Shown: piece by piece, positions 57,394-64,000 of the stretch | How positions within the stretch are numbered: the first letter of the stretch is position 1 | Layout: each line of letters opens with the position of its first letter | DNA from: Streptomyces camponoticapitis | GTDB lineage: Bacteria; Actinomycetota; Actinomycetes; Streptomycetales; Streptomycetaceae | Direction of reading: 5' to 3' | Length of the DNA: 64,000 bases | Assembly (NCBI RefSeq): GCF_014646115.1 | Contig: NZ_BMMV01000033.1 | Location: 21,365-85,364 of the forward strand | Program-made: the position numbers and the translations under genes | Notes under the pieces: generated by a model | What the model saw: only the letters and a program-made list of their open reading frames with translations | Databases searched by the model: none | What the model was told of the DNA's origin: nothing

Positions 57394-57699
57394 CACCGCG
57401 GCACCCACTCCTGATTCCCCAGCGCTCCGAGCGCGCTGTGCATCGGACTCCGAGTGTTGGGAGCGGGGCTGGACGGACCAGGGAACTGAACAGAAGTCAG
57501 CACCTATCGACACATTGCGGCCAGGTGCGTTTTATCGAGTCGGACGACTGACCGACCGTGTCGCTTTTCTGTCCGTCTATGAAAAGCGCGCGCCCGTGCG
57601 GGCCGCCCGTCCGATCCGCCGGTCCGTGCGGTTCCGCCTGCCGGAGGGTCACACCGGCCGGGAACAGCGGGTGCGGCGTGCCCGGATAGCATCCGGCCC
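57394..57699. other. divergent intergenic region between RsbW-like and crotonase genes
   Basis: This 306-bp stretch is partly AT-richer (57525-57590). Apart from the leaderless-type -10 at its right end I see only a small GCGCTCCGAGCGC hairpin near 57421; frames entering it from either gene lack family similarity. Confidence 0.4.
57687..57692 (+). promoter_or_regulatory. -10 element of a probably leaderless crotonase transcript
   Basis: TAGCAT ends 7 nt before the ATG at 57700 and no ribosome binding site is present. Confidence 0.5.
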
Positions 57700-58467
57700 A
57701 TGGAGCCCACCGAGCCCGCACCGCCACGGCTGGCCGCCGCCGTCGCCGACGGGATCGCCACCGTCACCATCACCCATCCCGCCAAGCGCAACGCGCTGAC
57801 CCCGGACATGTGGCGGGCGCTGCCCGGACTGCTGGCCGGGATGGCGACGGACCCCGCCGTACACGCCCTGGTGCTCACCGGCGCCGGGGACTCCTTCAGC
57901 GCCGGCGCCGACATCGGGGCGCTGCGCGAGCCGGGCGACGTGATACAGGATCTCAGCGTGCGGGCGGAGGAGGCACTGGCCGCGTTCCCGAAGCCGACGC
58001 TCGCGGCCGTACGGGGCTACTGCGTGGGAGGCGGCGCCCAGTTGGCGGTCGCGTGCGATCTGCGGTTCGCGGAGGAGGGCGCGCGGTTCGGGATCACGCC
58101 CGCGAAGCTCGGCGTGGTCTACCGGTCGTCGTCGACCCGCCGCCTGGTCTCGCTGGTCGGTCCCTCGACCGCCAAGTACCTGCTGTTCTCCGGGGAGTTG
58201 ATCGAGACCGAGCGGGCGCTGCGGGTCGGTCTGGTGGACGAGGTGCTCGCCGCGGGCGAACTGGGCAAGCGGGTGGCCGAGTTCACCCGGGTGCTGGCGT
58301 CGCGCTCGCGACTGACGCAGGCCGCGGCGAAGGAGTACGCGGGGGGCCGCGAGGACCGGGACGCGCACTGGGACGAGCAGGCGCGCGACAGCGGGGACCG
58401 GGCGGAGGGCGTTGCGGCGTTCCTGGAACGCCGGGCGCCGCGCTTCGGGTGGACGGTGCGGGAGTAG
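57700..58467 (+). CDS. enoyl-CoA hydratase/isomerase (crotonase) superfamily protein without the usual glutamates
   Basis: The 255-residue protein has the crotonase fold: ITHPAKRNALTPDMWRAL, the oxyanion-hole segments FSAGADIGAL and VGGGAQLAVACDLRFA, and RFGITPAKLGVV. True hydratases carry glutamate in GGG-x-E-L and in FG-x-PE; here they are glutamine and alanine, so hydration of enoyl-CoA is unlikely. Other members without these residues are isomerases, thioesterases or decarboxylases. It seems to have a leaderless start. Confidence 0.88.
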   Translation: MEPTEPAPPRLAAAVADGIATVTITHPAKRNALTPDMWRALPGLLAGMATDPAVHALVLTGAGDSFSAGADIGALREPGDVIQDLSVRAEEALAAFPKPTLAAVRGYCVGGGAQLAVACDLRFAEEGARFGITPAKLGVVYRSSSTRRLVSLVGPSTAKYLLFSGELIETERALRVGLVDEVLAAGELGKRVAEFTRVLASRSRLTQAAAKEYAGGREDRDAHWDEQARDSGDRAEGVAAFLERRAPRFGWTVRE

Positions 58468-58514
58468 GCCCCCCGCCGGGGCGCTCGCGGGTCACGCACC
58501 CGGGGTTCCGTACG

Positions 58515-58530
58515 TACCGACCAGTCGGTA
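58515..58530. promoter_or_regulatory. 16-bp palindromic operator overlapping the promoter of the SCO6745-family gene
   Basis: TACCGAC-CA-GTCGGTA is a 7-bp perfect inverted repeat. The last two bases are also the start of TAACAT (58529-58534), a -10 element 6 nt before the ATG of a leaderless gene. ACCGACC-GTCGGT palindromes are a common TetR-type operator in actinobacteria. No regulator gene is adjacent. Confidence 0.6.
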
Positions 58531-58540
58531 ACATACCCGC

Positions 58541-59404
58541 ATGACCACTCTCGCCCCGCGCGCCGGACGCCGCTGTCACAACGCCGTCAATCCGCTCCAC
58601 TCGACGGTCTACTTCTCCCCGGACCTGGACAAGGAGCTCGCCGCGACCGGTGTCGACAACCCGAGAGCCGCGTACTTCGCCGGGCGCGGCGCCGCGATGG
58701 GCGCCGTAGGGCCCGGTGTGATCGCCGCCGCCTTCTACAACTTCAGCTATGAGCTGGTCGCCCAGCACGTACCCGCCGTCTGGCGCGTCGCCACGCCCGA
58801 GGCCGTGCTCGACGCCAGGCTGCGCGCCGTCGACTCCACCCTGCGGCGCGTCCTCGGTGAGGAGGTCATCACCTCCGACGAGATGGCCGAGGCGGCACAG
58901 CTCGCGCTGCGCGCCACCGAGGCGTGCACCCGTAACGCCCGGCCGCTCTACGCCGCGCACGCCGACCTGCCGGTCCCCGAGCAGCCGCACCTGGCCTACT
59001 GGCACGCGGCGACCCTGCTGCGCGAACACCGCGGCGACGGCCATCTCACCGCGCTGCTGTCCGCCGGTCTCGACCCGGTCGAGGCGCTCGTCAGCCACAC
59101 CGCGACCGGCAAGGGCATGTCGCCGCGCTGGGTGCTCGGGACCCGGGGCTGGCACCGTACGGACTGGGACGCCGCGGCCGGCCGGCTGCGGAAGCGTGGG
59201 CTGCTGGACGAGGCGGGCGAGCTGACCGAGGCGGGCACCGCCCTCAGCGCCGATCTGGAGGACCACACGGACCGGCTCGACAGCGCGCCGTACGAACATC
59301 TGGGCGCCGACGGGGTGGAGCGTCTCACGGAGCTGGCGCGTGGATTCCTCCTGGCGGCGGCCGGTGCCGGAGCCTTCCCGGAGGATCTCATCGGGAAGAG
59401 CTGA
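58541..59404 (+). CDS. SCO6745-family protein of unknown function
   Basis: The 287-residue protein matches the SCO6745 family by its pattern: NPLHSTVYFSPDLDKELAATG, RAAYFAGRGAAMGAVGPGVIAAAFYNFSYELVAQHVPAVW, and the second half with WVLGTRGWHRTDWDAAAGRLRKRGLLDEAGELTEAG, which looks like a winged-helix-type segment. No catalytic motif or TM segment is seen. It starts without a ribosome site 6 nt after TAACAT and is probably repressed at the overlapping palindrome. Confidence 0.85.
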   Translation: MTTLAPRAGRRCHNAVNPLHSTVYFSPDLDKELAATGVDNPRAAYFAGRGAAMGAVGPGVIAAAFYNFSYELVAQHVPAVWRVATPEAVLDARLRAVDSTLRRVLGEEVITSDEMAEAAQLALRATEACTRNARPLYAAHADLPVPEQPHLAYWHAATLLREHRGDGHLTALLSAGLDPVEALVSHTATGKGMSPRWVLGTRGWHRTDWDAAAGRLRKRGLLDEAGELTEAGTALSADLEDHTDRLDSAPYEHLGADGVERLTELARGFLLAAAGAGAFPEDLIGKS

Positions 59405-59486
59405 CGTTTGCGAAGGCGCTCAGCGGCAAACCGGAGGAGTGTGGGTCATCAAGGCAGACCCGCTGTCTAACAGGAGGTTTCCCATC

Positions 59487-59618
59487 ATGCGTGCCATCGC
59501 AGATGCACTTCGCGCCGTCGGTGGCGCCATCGCCACCGTGGTCAGCCTGCCGTTCCGGCTCGTCGCCAAGCTGTTCGGCGGCGCCTCGCGCGGCGGAGGC
59601 CGTGCCCGCCGCGCCTGA
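59487..59618 (+). CDS. LPFR-motif small protein
   Basis: The 43-residue basic peptide MRAIADALRAVGGAIATV continues VSLPFRLVAKLFGGASRGGG and ends RARRA. The amphipathic N-terminal helix, the central LPFR and the arginine-rich tail are those of a small-protein family of Streptomyces with no known role; it could bind membranes or nucleic acid. It has a perfect AGGAGG site 9 nt before the ATG and its own hairpin terminator, so it is strongly translated and monocistronic. Confidence 0.8.
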   Translation: MRAIADALRAVGGAIATVVSLPFRLVAKLFGGASRGGGRARRA

Positions 59619-59623
59619 CCCGG

Positions 59624-59649
59624 CCGCGCCGACGCCCGACCCGGCGCGG
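59624..59649 (+). terminator. terminator of the LPFR small protein gene
   Basis: CCGCGCCG (59624-59631) pairs perfectly with CGGCGCGG (59642-59649), 5 bp after the stop codon. Confidence 0.55.
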
Positions 59650-59755
59650 TGACGCCACGACACCTCCGACGGACAGGGCGCGCGACACGGCCCCCGGCCA
59701 CCCGGCACAATGCAGGCACAAGCACAGCCAGCACGAGAGCCGGGTCGGGGAGAAC

Positions 59756-62149
59756 GTGACGACGTCCATCGAAGGCAGGATCGCCGAGGAAATCGGCGTA
59801 CGTGAGCGGCAGGTGAAGGCGGCCGTCGAGCTGCTGGACGGCGGGTCGACCGTCCCGTTCATCGCTCGCTACCGCAAGGAAGCGACCGAGATGCTCGACG
59901 ACGCGCAGTTGCGCACGCTCGAAGAGCGGTTGCGCTACCTGCGCGAACTTGAGGAGCGCCGGACGGCGATCCTGGAGTCCGTACGCGAGCAGGGCAAGCT
60001 GGACGAGGCCCTGGAGACGCAGATCCGGGCCGCCGACACCAAGTCCCGCCTTGAGGACATCTATCTGCCGTTCAAGCCCAAGCGGCGCACGAAGGCGCAG
60101 ATCGCCCGCGAGGCCGGGCTCGAACCGCTCGCCGAGGGCCTGCTCTCCGATCCGTCGGTGGACCCCCTGGCCGCCGCGGCGGCCTTCGTCGACGCCGACA
60201 AGGGCGTAGCGGACGCCGCGGCCGCGCTGGACGGCGCCCGCGCCATCCTCACCGAGCGTTTCTCCGAGGACGCCGACCTCATCGGTGAGCTGCGGGAGCG
60301 CATGTGGACGCGCGGCCGGCTCACGGCGAAGGTGCGCGAGGGCAAGGGCAACGCCACGGAGGGTCCGGCCGCCAAGTTCGCCGACTACTTCGACTTCGCC
60401 GAGGCCTTCACCGCGCTCCCCTCGCACCGGATGCTGGCGCTCTTCCGGGGCGAGAAGGAGGAGATCCTCGACCTCAGCCTGGAGCCGGAGGCGGACGACA
60501 CCGCCGCGCAGCCGGGCCCCAGCACCTACGAGTCCATGGTCGCCCGCCGCTTCGGCGTCGCGGACCGCGGCCGGCCCGGCGACAAGTGGCTCGCCGACAC
60601 GGTCCGTTGGGCCTGGCGCACCCGGATCCTCGTCCACCTCGGCATCGACCTGCGCCTTCGGCTGCGTACGGCCGCCGAGGACGAGGCGGTACGGGTCTTC
60701 GCGTCGAACCTGCGCGATCTGCTGCTGGCGGCGCCCGCGGGGACGCGTGCCACGCTCGGGCTGGACCCGGGCTTCCGTACGGGGGTCAAGGTCGCCGTCG
60801 TCGACGCGACGGGCAAGGTCGTCGGCATCGACACGATCTATCCGCATGTCCCGGCGAACAAGTGGGACGAGTCCCTGGCGAGGCTGGCGCGGCTCTGCGC
60901 CGAGCACTCCGTCGACCTGATCGCCATCGGCAACGGAACGGCGTCGCGTGAGACGGACAAGCTGGCGGGCGAACTGATCGCGAAACACCCGGAGTTGAAG
61001 CTCACGAAGGTGATGGTCTCGGAGGCGGGCGCCTCCGTGTACTCCGCCTCCGCGTTCGCCTCCCAGGAGCTGCCCGACCTCGACGTGTCGATCCGCGGCG
61101 CCGTCTCCATCGCCCGGCGGCTGCAGGACCCGCTCGCCGAGCTGGTCAAGATCGACCCCAAGTCGATCGGCGTGGGCCAGTACCAGCACGACCTGTCCGA
61201 GGTGAAGCTCTCCCGCTCGCTCGACGCGGTCGTCGAGGACTGTGTGAACGGCGTCGGCGTCGACGTCAACACCGCGTCCGCGCCGCTGCTTTCACGGGTT
61301 TCCGGCATCGGCGCCGGTCTCGCGGAGAACATCGTCGCCCACCGCGACTCCAACGGACCGTTCCGCTCGCGGCGCGCGCTGAAGGATGTGGCTCGGCTGG
61401 GGCCGAAGGCGTACGAGCAGTGCGCGGGCTTCCTGCGGATCCGGGACGGGGACGACCCGCTGGACGCGTCGTCCGTCCACCCGGAGGCGTATCCGGTGGT
61501 CCGCGCGATGGTGAAGACGACGGGCAGCGAGGTCGCGGCGCTGATGGGCAACGCGGGGGCGCTGCGCTCGCTGCGGCCCGCGGACTTCGTCAGCGACGCG
61601 TTCGGGCTGCCGACGGTCACGGACATCCTGCGCGAGCTGGAGAAGCCGGGCCGGGACCCGCGGCCGGCGTTCAAGACGGCGACGTTCAAGGACGGCGTCG
61701 AGAAGATCGGCGACCTCACGGCCGGGATGGTACTGGAGGGCGTGGTCACGAACGTGGCGGCGTTCGGGGCGTTCGTGGACATCGGGGTGCACCAGGACGG
61801 GCTGGTGCACGTGTCGGCGATGTCGAAGACATTCGTGAAGGACCCGCGCGACGTGGTGAAGCCGGGGGACGTGGTGAGGGTGAAGGTGCGGGAGGTCGAC
61901 ATCCCCCGCAAGCGGATCTCACTGACGCTGCGGCTCGACGACGAGGCGGAGTCGGCCGCCGGCGGGGAGCGCGCGCCGCAGCAGCGGGGCGGCGGGGGCG
62001 GCAAGCAGCGCGGCTCCGGCGCGGGCGACCGTGGTGGCAATCGCGGCGCGAAGCGGCAGGCGCCGTCGAAACAGCAGTCGAAGCCGGCCCCGGCCCCGGC
62101 GAACAGCGCGATGGCCGACGCGCTGCGCAGGGCGGGGCTCGGGGGCTGA
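59756..62149 (+). CDS. tex: Tex-family RNA-binding transcription accessory protein
   Basis: The 797-residue protein has the Tex layout: N-terminal helical Tex domain (~1-190, STVPFIARYRKEATEMLDD), YqgF/RNase H-like domain around LGLDPGFRTGVKVAVVD, tandem helix-hairpin-helix (GVDVNTASAPLLSRVSGIGAGLAENIV) and a C-terminal S1 domain (GMVLEGVVTNVAAFGAFVDIGVHQDGLVHVS). A ~75-residue basic Gly/Gln/Lys-rich tail follows, as in actinobacterial members. It binds RNA and acts in transcription or ribosome-related quality control. GTG at 59756 follows GGGGAGA. Confidence 0.96.
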   Translation: MTTSIEGRIAEEIGVRERQVKAAVELLDGGSTVPFIARYRKEATEMLDDAQLRTLEERLRYLRELEERRTAILESVREQGKLDEALETQIRAADTKSRLEDIYLPFKPKRRTKAQIAREAGLEPLAEGLLSDPSVDPLAAAAAFVDADKGVADAAAALDGARAILTERFSEDADLIGELRERMWTRGRLTAKVREGKGNATEGPAAKFADYFDFAEAFTALPSHRMLALFRGEKEEILDLSLEPEADDTAAQPGPSTYESMVARRFGVADRGRPGDKWLADTVRWAWRTRILVHLGIDLRLRLRTAAEDEAVRVFASNLRDLLLAAPAGTRATLGLDPGFRTGVKVAVVDATGKVVGIDTIYPHVPANKWDESLARLARLCAEHSVDLIAIGNGTASRETDKLAGELIAKHPELKLTKVMVSEAGASVYSASAFASQELPDLDVSIRGAVSIARRLQDPLAELVKIDPKSIGVGQYQHDLSEVKLSRSLDAVVEDCVNGVGVDVNTASAPLLSRVSGIGAGLAENIVAHRDSNGPFRSRRALKDVARLGPKAYEQCAGFLRIRDGDDPLDASSVHPEAYPVVRAMVKTTGSEVAALMGNAGALRSLRPADFVSDAFGLPTVTDILRELEKPGRDPRPAFKTATFKDGVEKIGDLTAGMVLEGVVTNVAAFGAFVDIGVHQDGLVHVSAMSKTFVKDPRDVVKPGDVVRVKVREVDIPRKRISLTLRLDDEAESAAGGERAPQQRGGGGGKQRGSGAGDRGGNRGAKRQAPSKQQSKPAPAPANSAMADALRRAGLGG

Positions 62150-62174
62150 CAGCGGCGGGCCGGCGACTTGTCGT

Positions 62175-62216
62175 CGAACGCCGGACAGCGGGTACGTGCC
62201 GCCTGTCCGGCGTTCG
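62175..62216. terminator. bidirectional hairpin between tex and the ABC-F gene
   Basis: CGAACGCCGGACAG (62175-62188) pairs perfectly with CTGTCCGGCGTTCG (62203-62216), between the convergent genes. Confidence 0.75.
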
Positions 62217-62260
62217 GGGATGCACCGAGGTCCGGAGCGGGACCACCGCGTGCCAACGGC

Positions 62261-63919
62261 TCAGGGGCGGGTCGGTGAGAGTTCCGTGAGCTTGCCCGAG
62301 GTGACCTCGATCCGCCGGCCCGTCCGGACGGACCCCAGCATCCGGCGGTCGTGGGTGACCAGCAGCAGGGTTCCCTCGTACGAGTCGAGCGCCGACTCCA
62401 GTTGTTCGATCGCCACGAGGTCGAGGTGGTTAGTCGGCTCGTCCAGGACCAGGAGGTTCACTCCGCGGCCCTGGAGCAGTGCCAGGGCCGCGCGGGTGCG
62501 TTCGCCCGGGGAGAGCGTTGTCGCCGGGCGCAGCACATGGGCCGCCTTGAGGCCGAACTTGGCCAGCAGCGTGCGGACTTCGGCCGGTTCCGTGTCCGGG
62601 ACCGCCGCGCAGAACGCGTCGAGCAGCGTCTCCGGGCCGTGGAACAGCGCGCGGGCCTGGTCGACCTCGCCGACCACCACGCCCGAGCCGAGGGAGGCGG
62701 CGCCCGCGTCGGGGGCCAGCCGGCCGAGGAGGAGCGCCAGCAGGGTGGACTTGCCCGCGCCGTTCGCGCCGGTGATCGCGACCCGGTCCGCCCAGTCGAT
62801 CTGGAGCGAGGCGGGGCCGAAGTGGAAGTCGCCGCGCCGGACTTCGGCGCCGTTCAGGGTCGCGACCACCGAACCGGAGCGCGGCGCCGAGGCGATCTCC
62901 ATCCGGAGTTCCCACTCCTTGCGCGGCTCGTCGACGGCGTCGGCGTCCAGGCGTTCGATCAGGCGCTGCGTCTGGCGGGCCTTCGCCGCCTGCTTCTCCG
63001 TGGACTCGGAGCGGAACTTGCGGCCGATCTTGTCGTTGTCCGTTGCCTTGCGGCGTGCGTTCTTGACGCCCTTCTCCATCCAGGAGCGCTGCGTCTGGGC
63101 GCGCCCCTGGAGGGCCGAGCGCTTGTCGGCGTACTCGTCGTACTCCTCGCGCGCGTGCTGCCGGGCGCGCTCACGCTCTTCGAGATAGGCCGAGTAGCCA
63201 CCGCCGAAGAGGTTCACCTGCTGCTGGGCCAGGTCGAGTTCGAGGACCTTGGTGACCGTGCGGGTGAGGAACTCGCGGTCGTGGCTGACGAGGACCGTGC
63301 CCGCGCGGAGGCCGGTGACGACGGATTCGAGGCGTTCGAGTCCGTCGAGGTCGAGGTCGTTGGTCGGCTCGTCCAGGAGGAAGACGTCGTAACGGGAGAG
63401 CAGCAGGGACGCGAGGCCGGCGCGGGCAGCCTCGCCGCCGGAGAGGGTGGTCATCGGCTGGTCGAGGCCGACGGTCAGGCCGAGGGACGCGACGACTTCC
63501 TCGGCGCGTTCGTCGAGGTCCGCGCCGCCGAGTCCGAGCCAGCGCTCCAGACCTGCCGCGTACGCGTCGTCGGCGCCGGGCGCGCCGTCGACGAGAGCCT
63601 GGGTGGCCGCGTCGAGGGCGGCCTGGGCGTCGGTGACACCCGTACGCCGGGCGAGGAAGTCACGCACGGATTCGCCGGGGTGCCGCTCGGGCTCCTGCGG
63701 GAGGTGGCCCACGGTGGCGGTGGGCGGGGAGAGGCTCAGCGCCCCGTCCTCGGGGGTGTCGAGCCCGGCGAGCAGCCGCAGGAGGGTCGATTTCCCCGCT
63801 CCGTTGACCCCGACGAGACCGATCACGTCGCCGGGCGCGACGACGAGGTCGAGCTCCGCGAAGAGTGCGCGGTCGCCGTGGCCCGCGGCGAGATTCTTGG
63901 CGACGAGAGTGGCAGTCAT
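62261..63919 (-). CDS. ABC-F family ATPase
   Basis: The 552-residue soluble protein has two ATPase domains: Walker A GVNGAGKST and GANGAGKST, signatures LSGGEAAR and LSPGERTR, Walker B VFLLDEPTNDLDL and LLVLDEPTNHLDL. The linker between them (residues ~240-320) is long, basic and helical, as in translation-acting ABC-F proteins that enter the ribosomal E site. Some Streptomyces members protect against macrolides; this one cannot be assigned. ATG at 63919 is chosen (MTATLVAKNL). The upstream region is cut off by an insertion sequence 17 bp away, so its original promoter may be gone. Confidence 0.92.
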   Translation of the reverse strand: MTATLVAKNLAAGHGDRALFAELDLVVAPGDVIGLVGVNGAGKSTLLRLLAGLDTPEDGALSLSPPTATVGHLPQEPERHPGESVRDFLARRTGVTDAQAALDAATQALVDGAPGADDAYAAGLERWLGLGGADLDERAEEVVASLGLTVGLDQPMTTLSGGEAARAGLASLLLSRYDVFLLDEPTNDLDLDGLERLESVVTGLRAGTVLVSHDREFLTRTVTKVLELDLAQQQVNLFGGGYSAYLEERERARQHAREEYDEYADKRSALQGRAQTQRSWMEKGVKNARRKATDNDKIGRKFRSESTEKQAAKARQTQRLIERLDADAVDEPRKEWELRMEIASAPRSGSVVATLNGAEVRRGDFHFGPASLQIDWADRVAITGANGAGKSTLLALLLGRLAPDAGAASLGSGVVVGEVDQARALFHGPETLLDAFCAAVPDTEPAEVRTLLAKFGLKAAHVLRPATTLSPGERTRAALALLQGRGVNLLVLDEPTNHLDLVAIEQLESALDSYEGTLLLVTHDRRMLGSVRTGRRIEVTSGKLTELSPTRP

Positions 63920-63935
63920 CAGACCGTCGATTCTA

Positions 63936-64000
63936 GGGCGTGTCCGCAAAGTCTGTTGGTCGTTGGTAAGTCGTGGTGAGACGTCATGAGTTGACTGATG
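63936..64000 (+). mobile_element. left end of an IS5-family (IS427-like) insertion sequence
   Basis: From GGGCGTGTCCGCAAAGTC onward the sequence matches the terminal repeat of Streptomyces IS5/IS427-type elements, from memory, preceded by CTA, a plausible TNA target. The right end is outside the window. Confidence 0.75.
63976..64000 (+). CDS. start of IS5-family transposase (truncated by window end)
   Basis: GTG at 63976 opens a frame VRRHELTD that continues off the window. (V/M)-RRHELTD is the usual N-terminus of IS5-family transposases in Streptomyces, which go on to an AQWARIEPLLP-like segment. Only eight codons are visible, so intactness cannot be judged. Confidence 0.7.

Overview
This is a 64 kb chromosomal window from a Streptomyces or close relative. 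The basis is very high GC with G/C-ending codons, frequent GTG/TTG starts, tight ATGA/GTGA gene overlaps, a Streptomyces-type hopanoid cluster, a DUF6126-like membrane peptide, an LPFR-motif small protein and an SCO6745-family protein. From memory, the right half resembles the S. coelicolor SCO6745-SCO6771 neighbourhood; this could not be checked here. No rRNA, tRNA or CRISPR array was seen.

Left part (1-13.1 kb): the end of an unidentified gene, a DHA2-type exporter, a FrnE/DsbA-like protein that has lost its CxxC site, and a 0.5 kb spacer with a perfect 80-bp direct repeat. A deoxyaminosugar cassette follows: glycosyltransferase, C4-type aminotransferase, epimerase, RmlA, RmlB, an E1/SpnQ-type 3-dehydratase, a 2,3-dehydratase, a 3-ketoreductase and an NTF2/SnoaL-like protein. 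Together these could make and attach a 4-amino-2,3,4,6-tetradeoxyhexose. No aglycone genes are visible, so the rest of the cluster is probably left of the window.

Middle-left (13.1-29.7 kb): metallo-hydrolase, amino-acid dehydrogenase, TetR regulator and PfkB kinase, then a locus of unknown function matching the Salmonella STM4011-STM4015 families. It has two leucine-rich-repeat paralogues, an ATP-grasp-like protein, a phosphatase/sulfatase-fold hydrolase and two radical SAM enzymes, all overlapping or nearly so. A divergent pair of small unknown genes flanks it. Next come an SGNH hydrolase, a LysM-M23 endopeptidase under a c-di-AMP (ydaO) riboswitch, a tyrosine phosphatase, and an XRE-cupin regulator with a palindromic operator and a small membrane protein.

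Hopanoid cluster (29.8-41.9 kb, minus strand): hpnC, hpnD, a 35-codon ORF, hpnE, polyprenyl synthase, shc, hpnG, hpnH, dxs, hpnO. ispG, expected between hpnH and dxs, is missing and a strong hairpin lies there. dxs and hpnO are joined by a 17-bp triplicated stop-start element.

Right part (42.3-64 kb): a TetR/MMPL divergent pair, then a minus-strand envelope-polymer operon (DUF5941/CDP-alcohol transferase, nucleotidyltransferase, glycerol-1-phosphate-dehydrogenase-like, CDP-alcohol transferase, GT2, Wzm/Wzt-type ABC transporter). After it come galE, a CDF metal exporter, a methyltransferase preceded by a possible leader peptide, idi, an RsbW-like kinase, a crotonase lacking its usual glutamates, an SCO6745-family gene, the LPFR peptide, tex and an ABC-F gene. 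The window ends inside an IS5-type insertion sequence 17 bp upstream of the ABC-F start codon.
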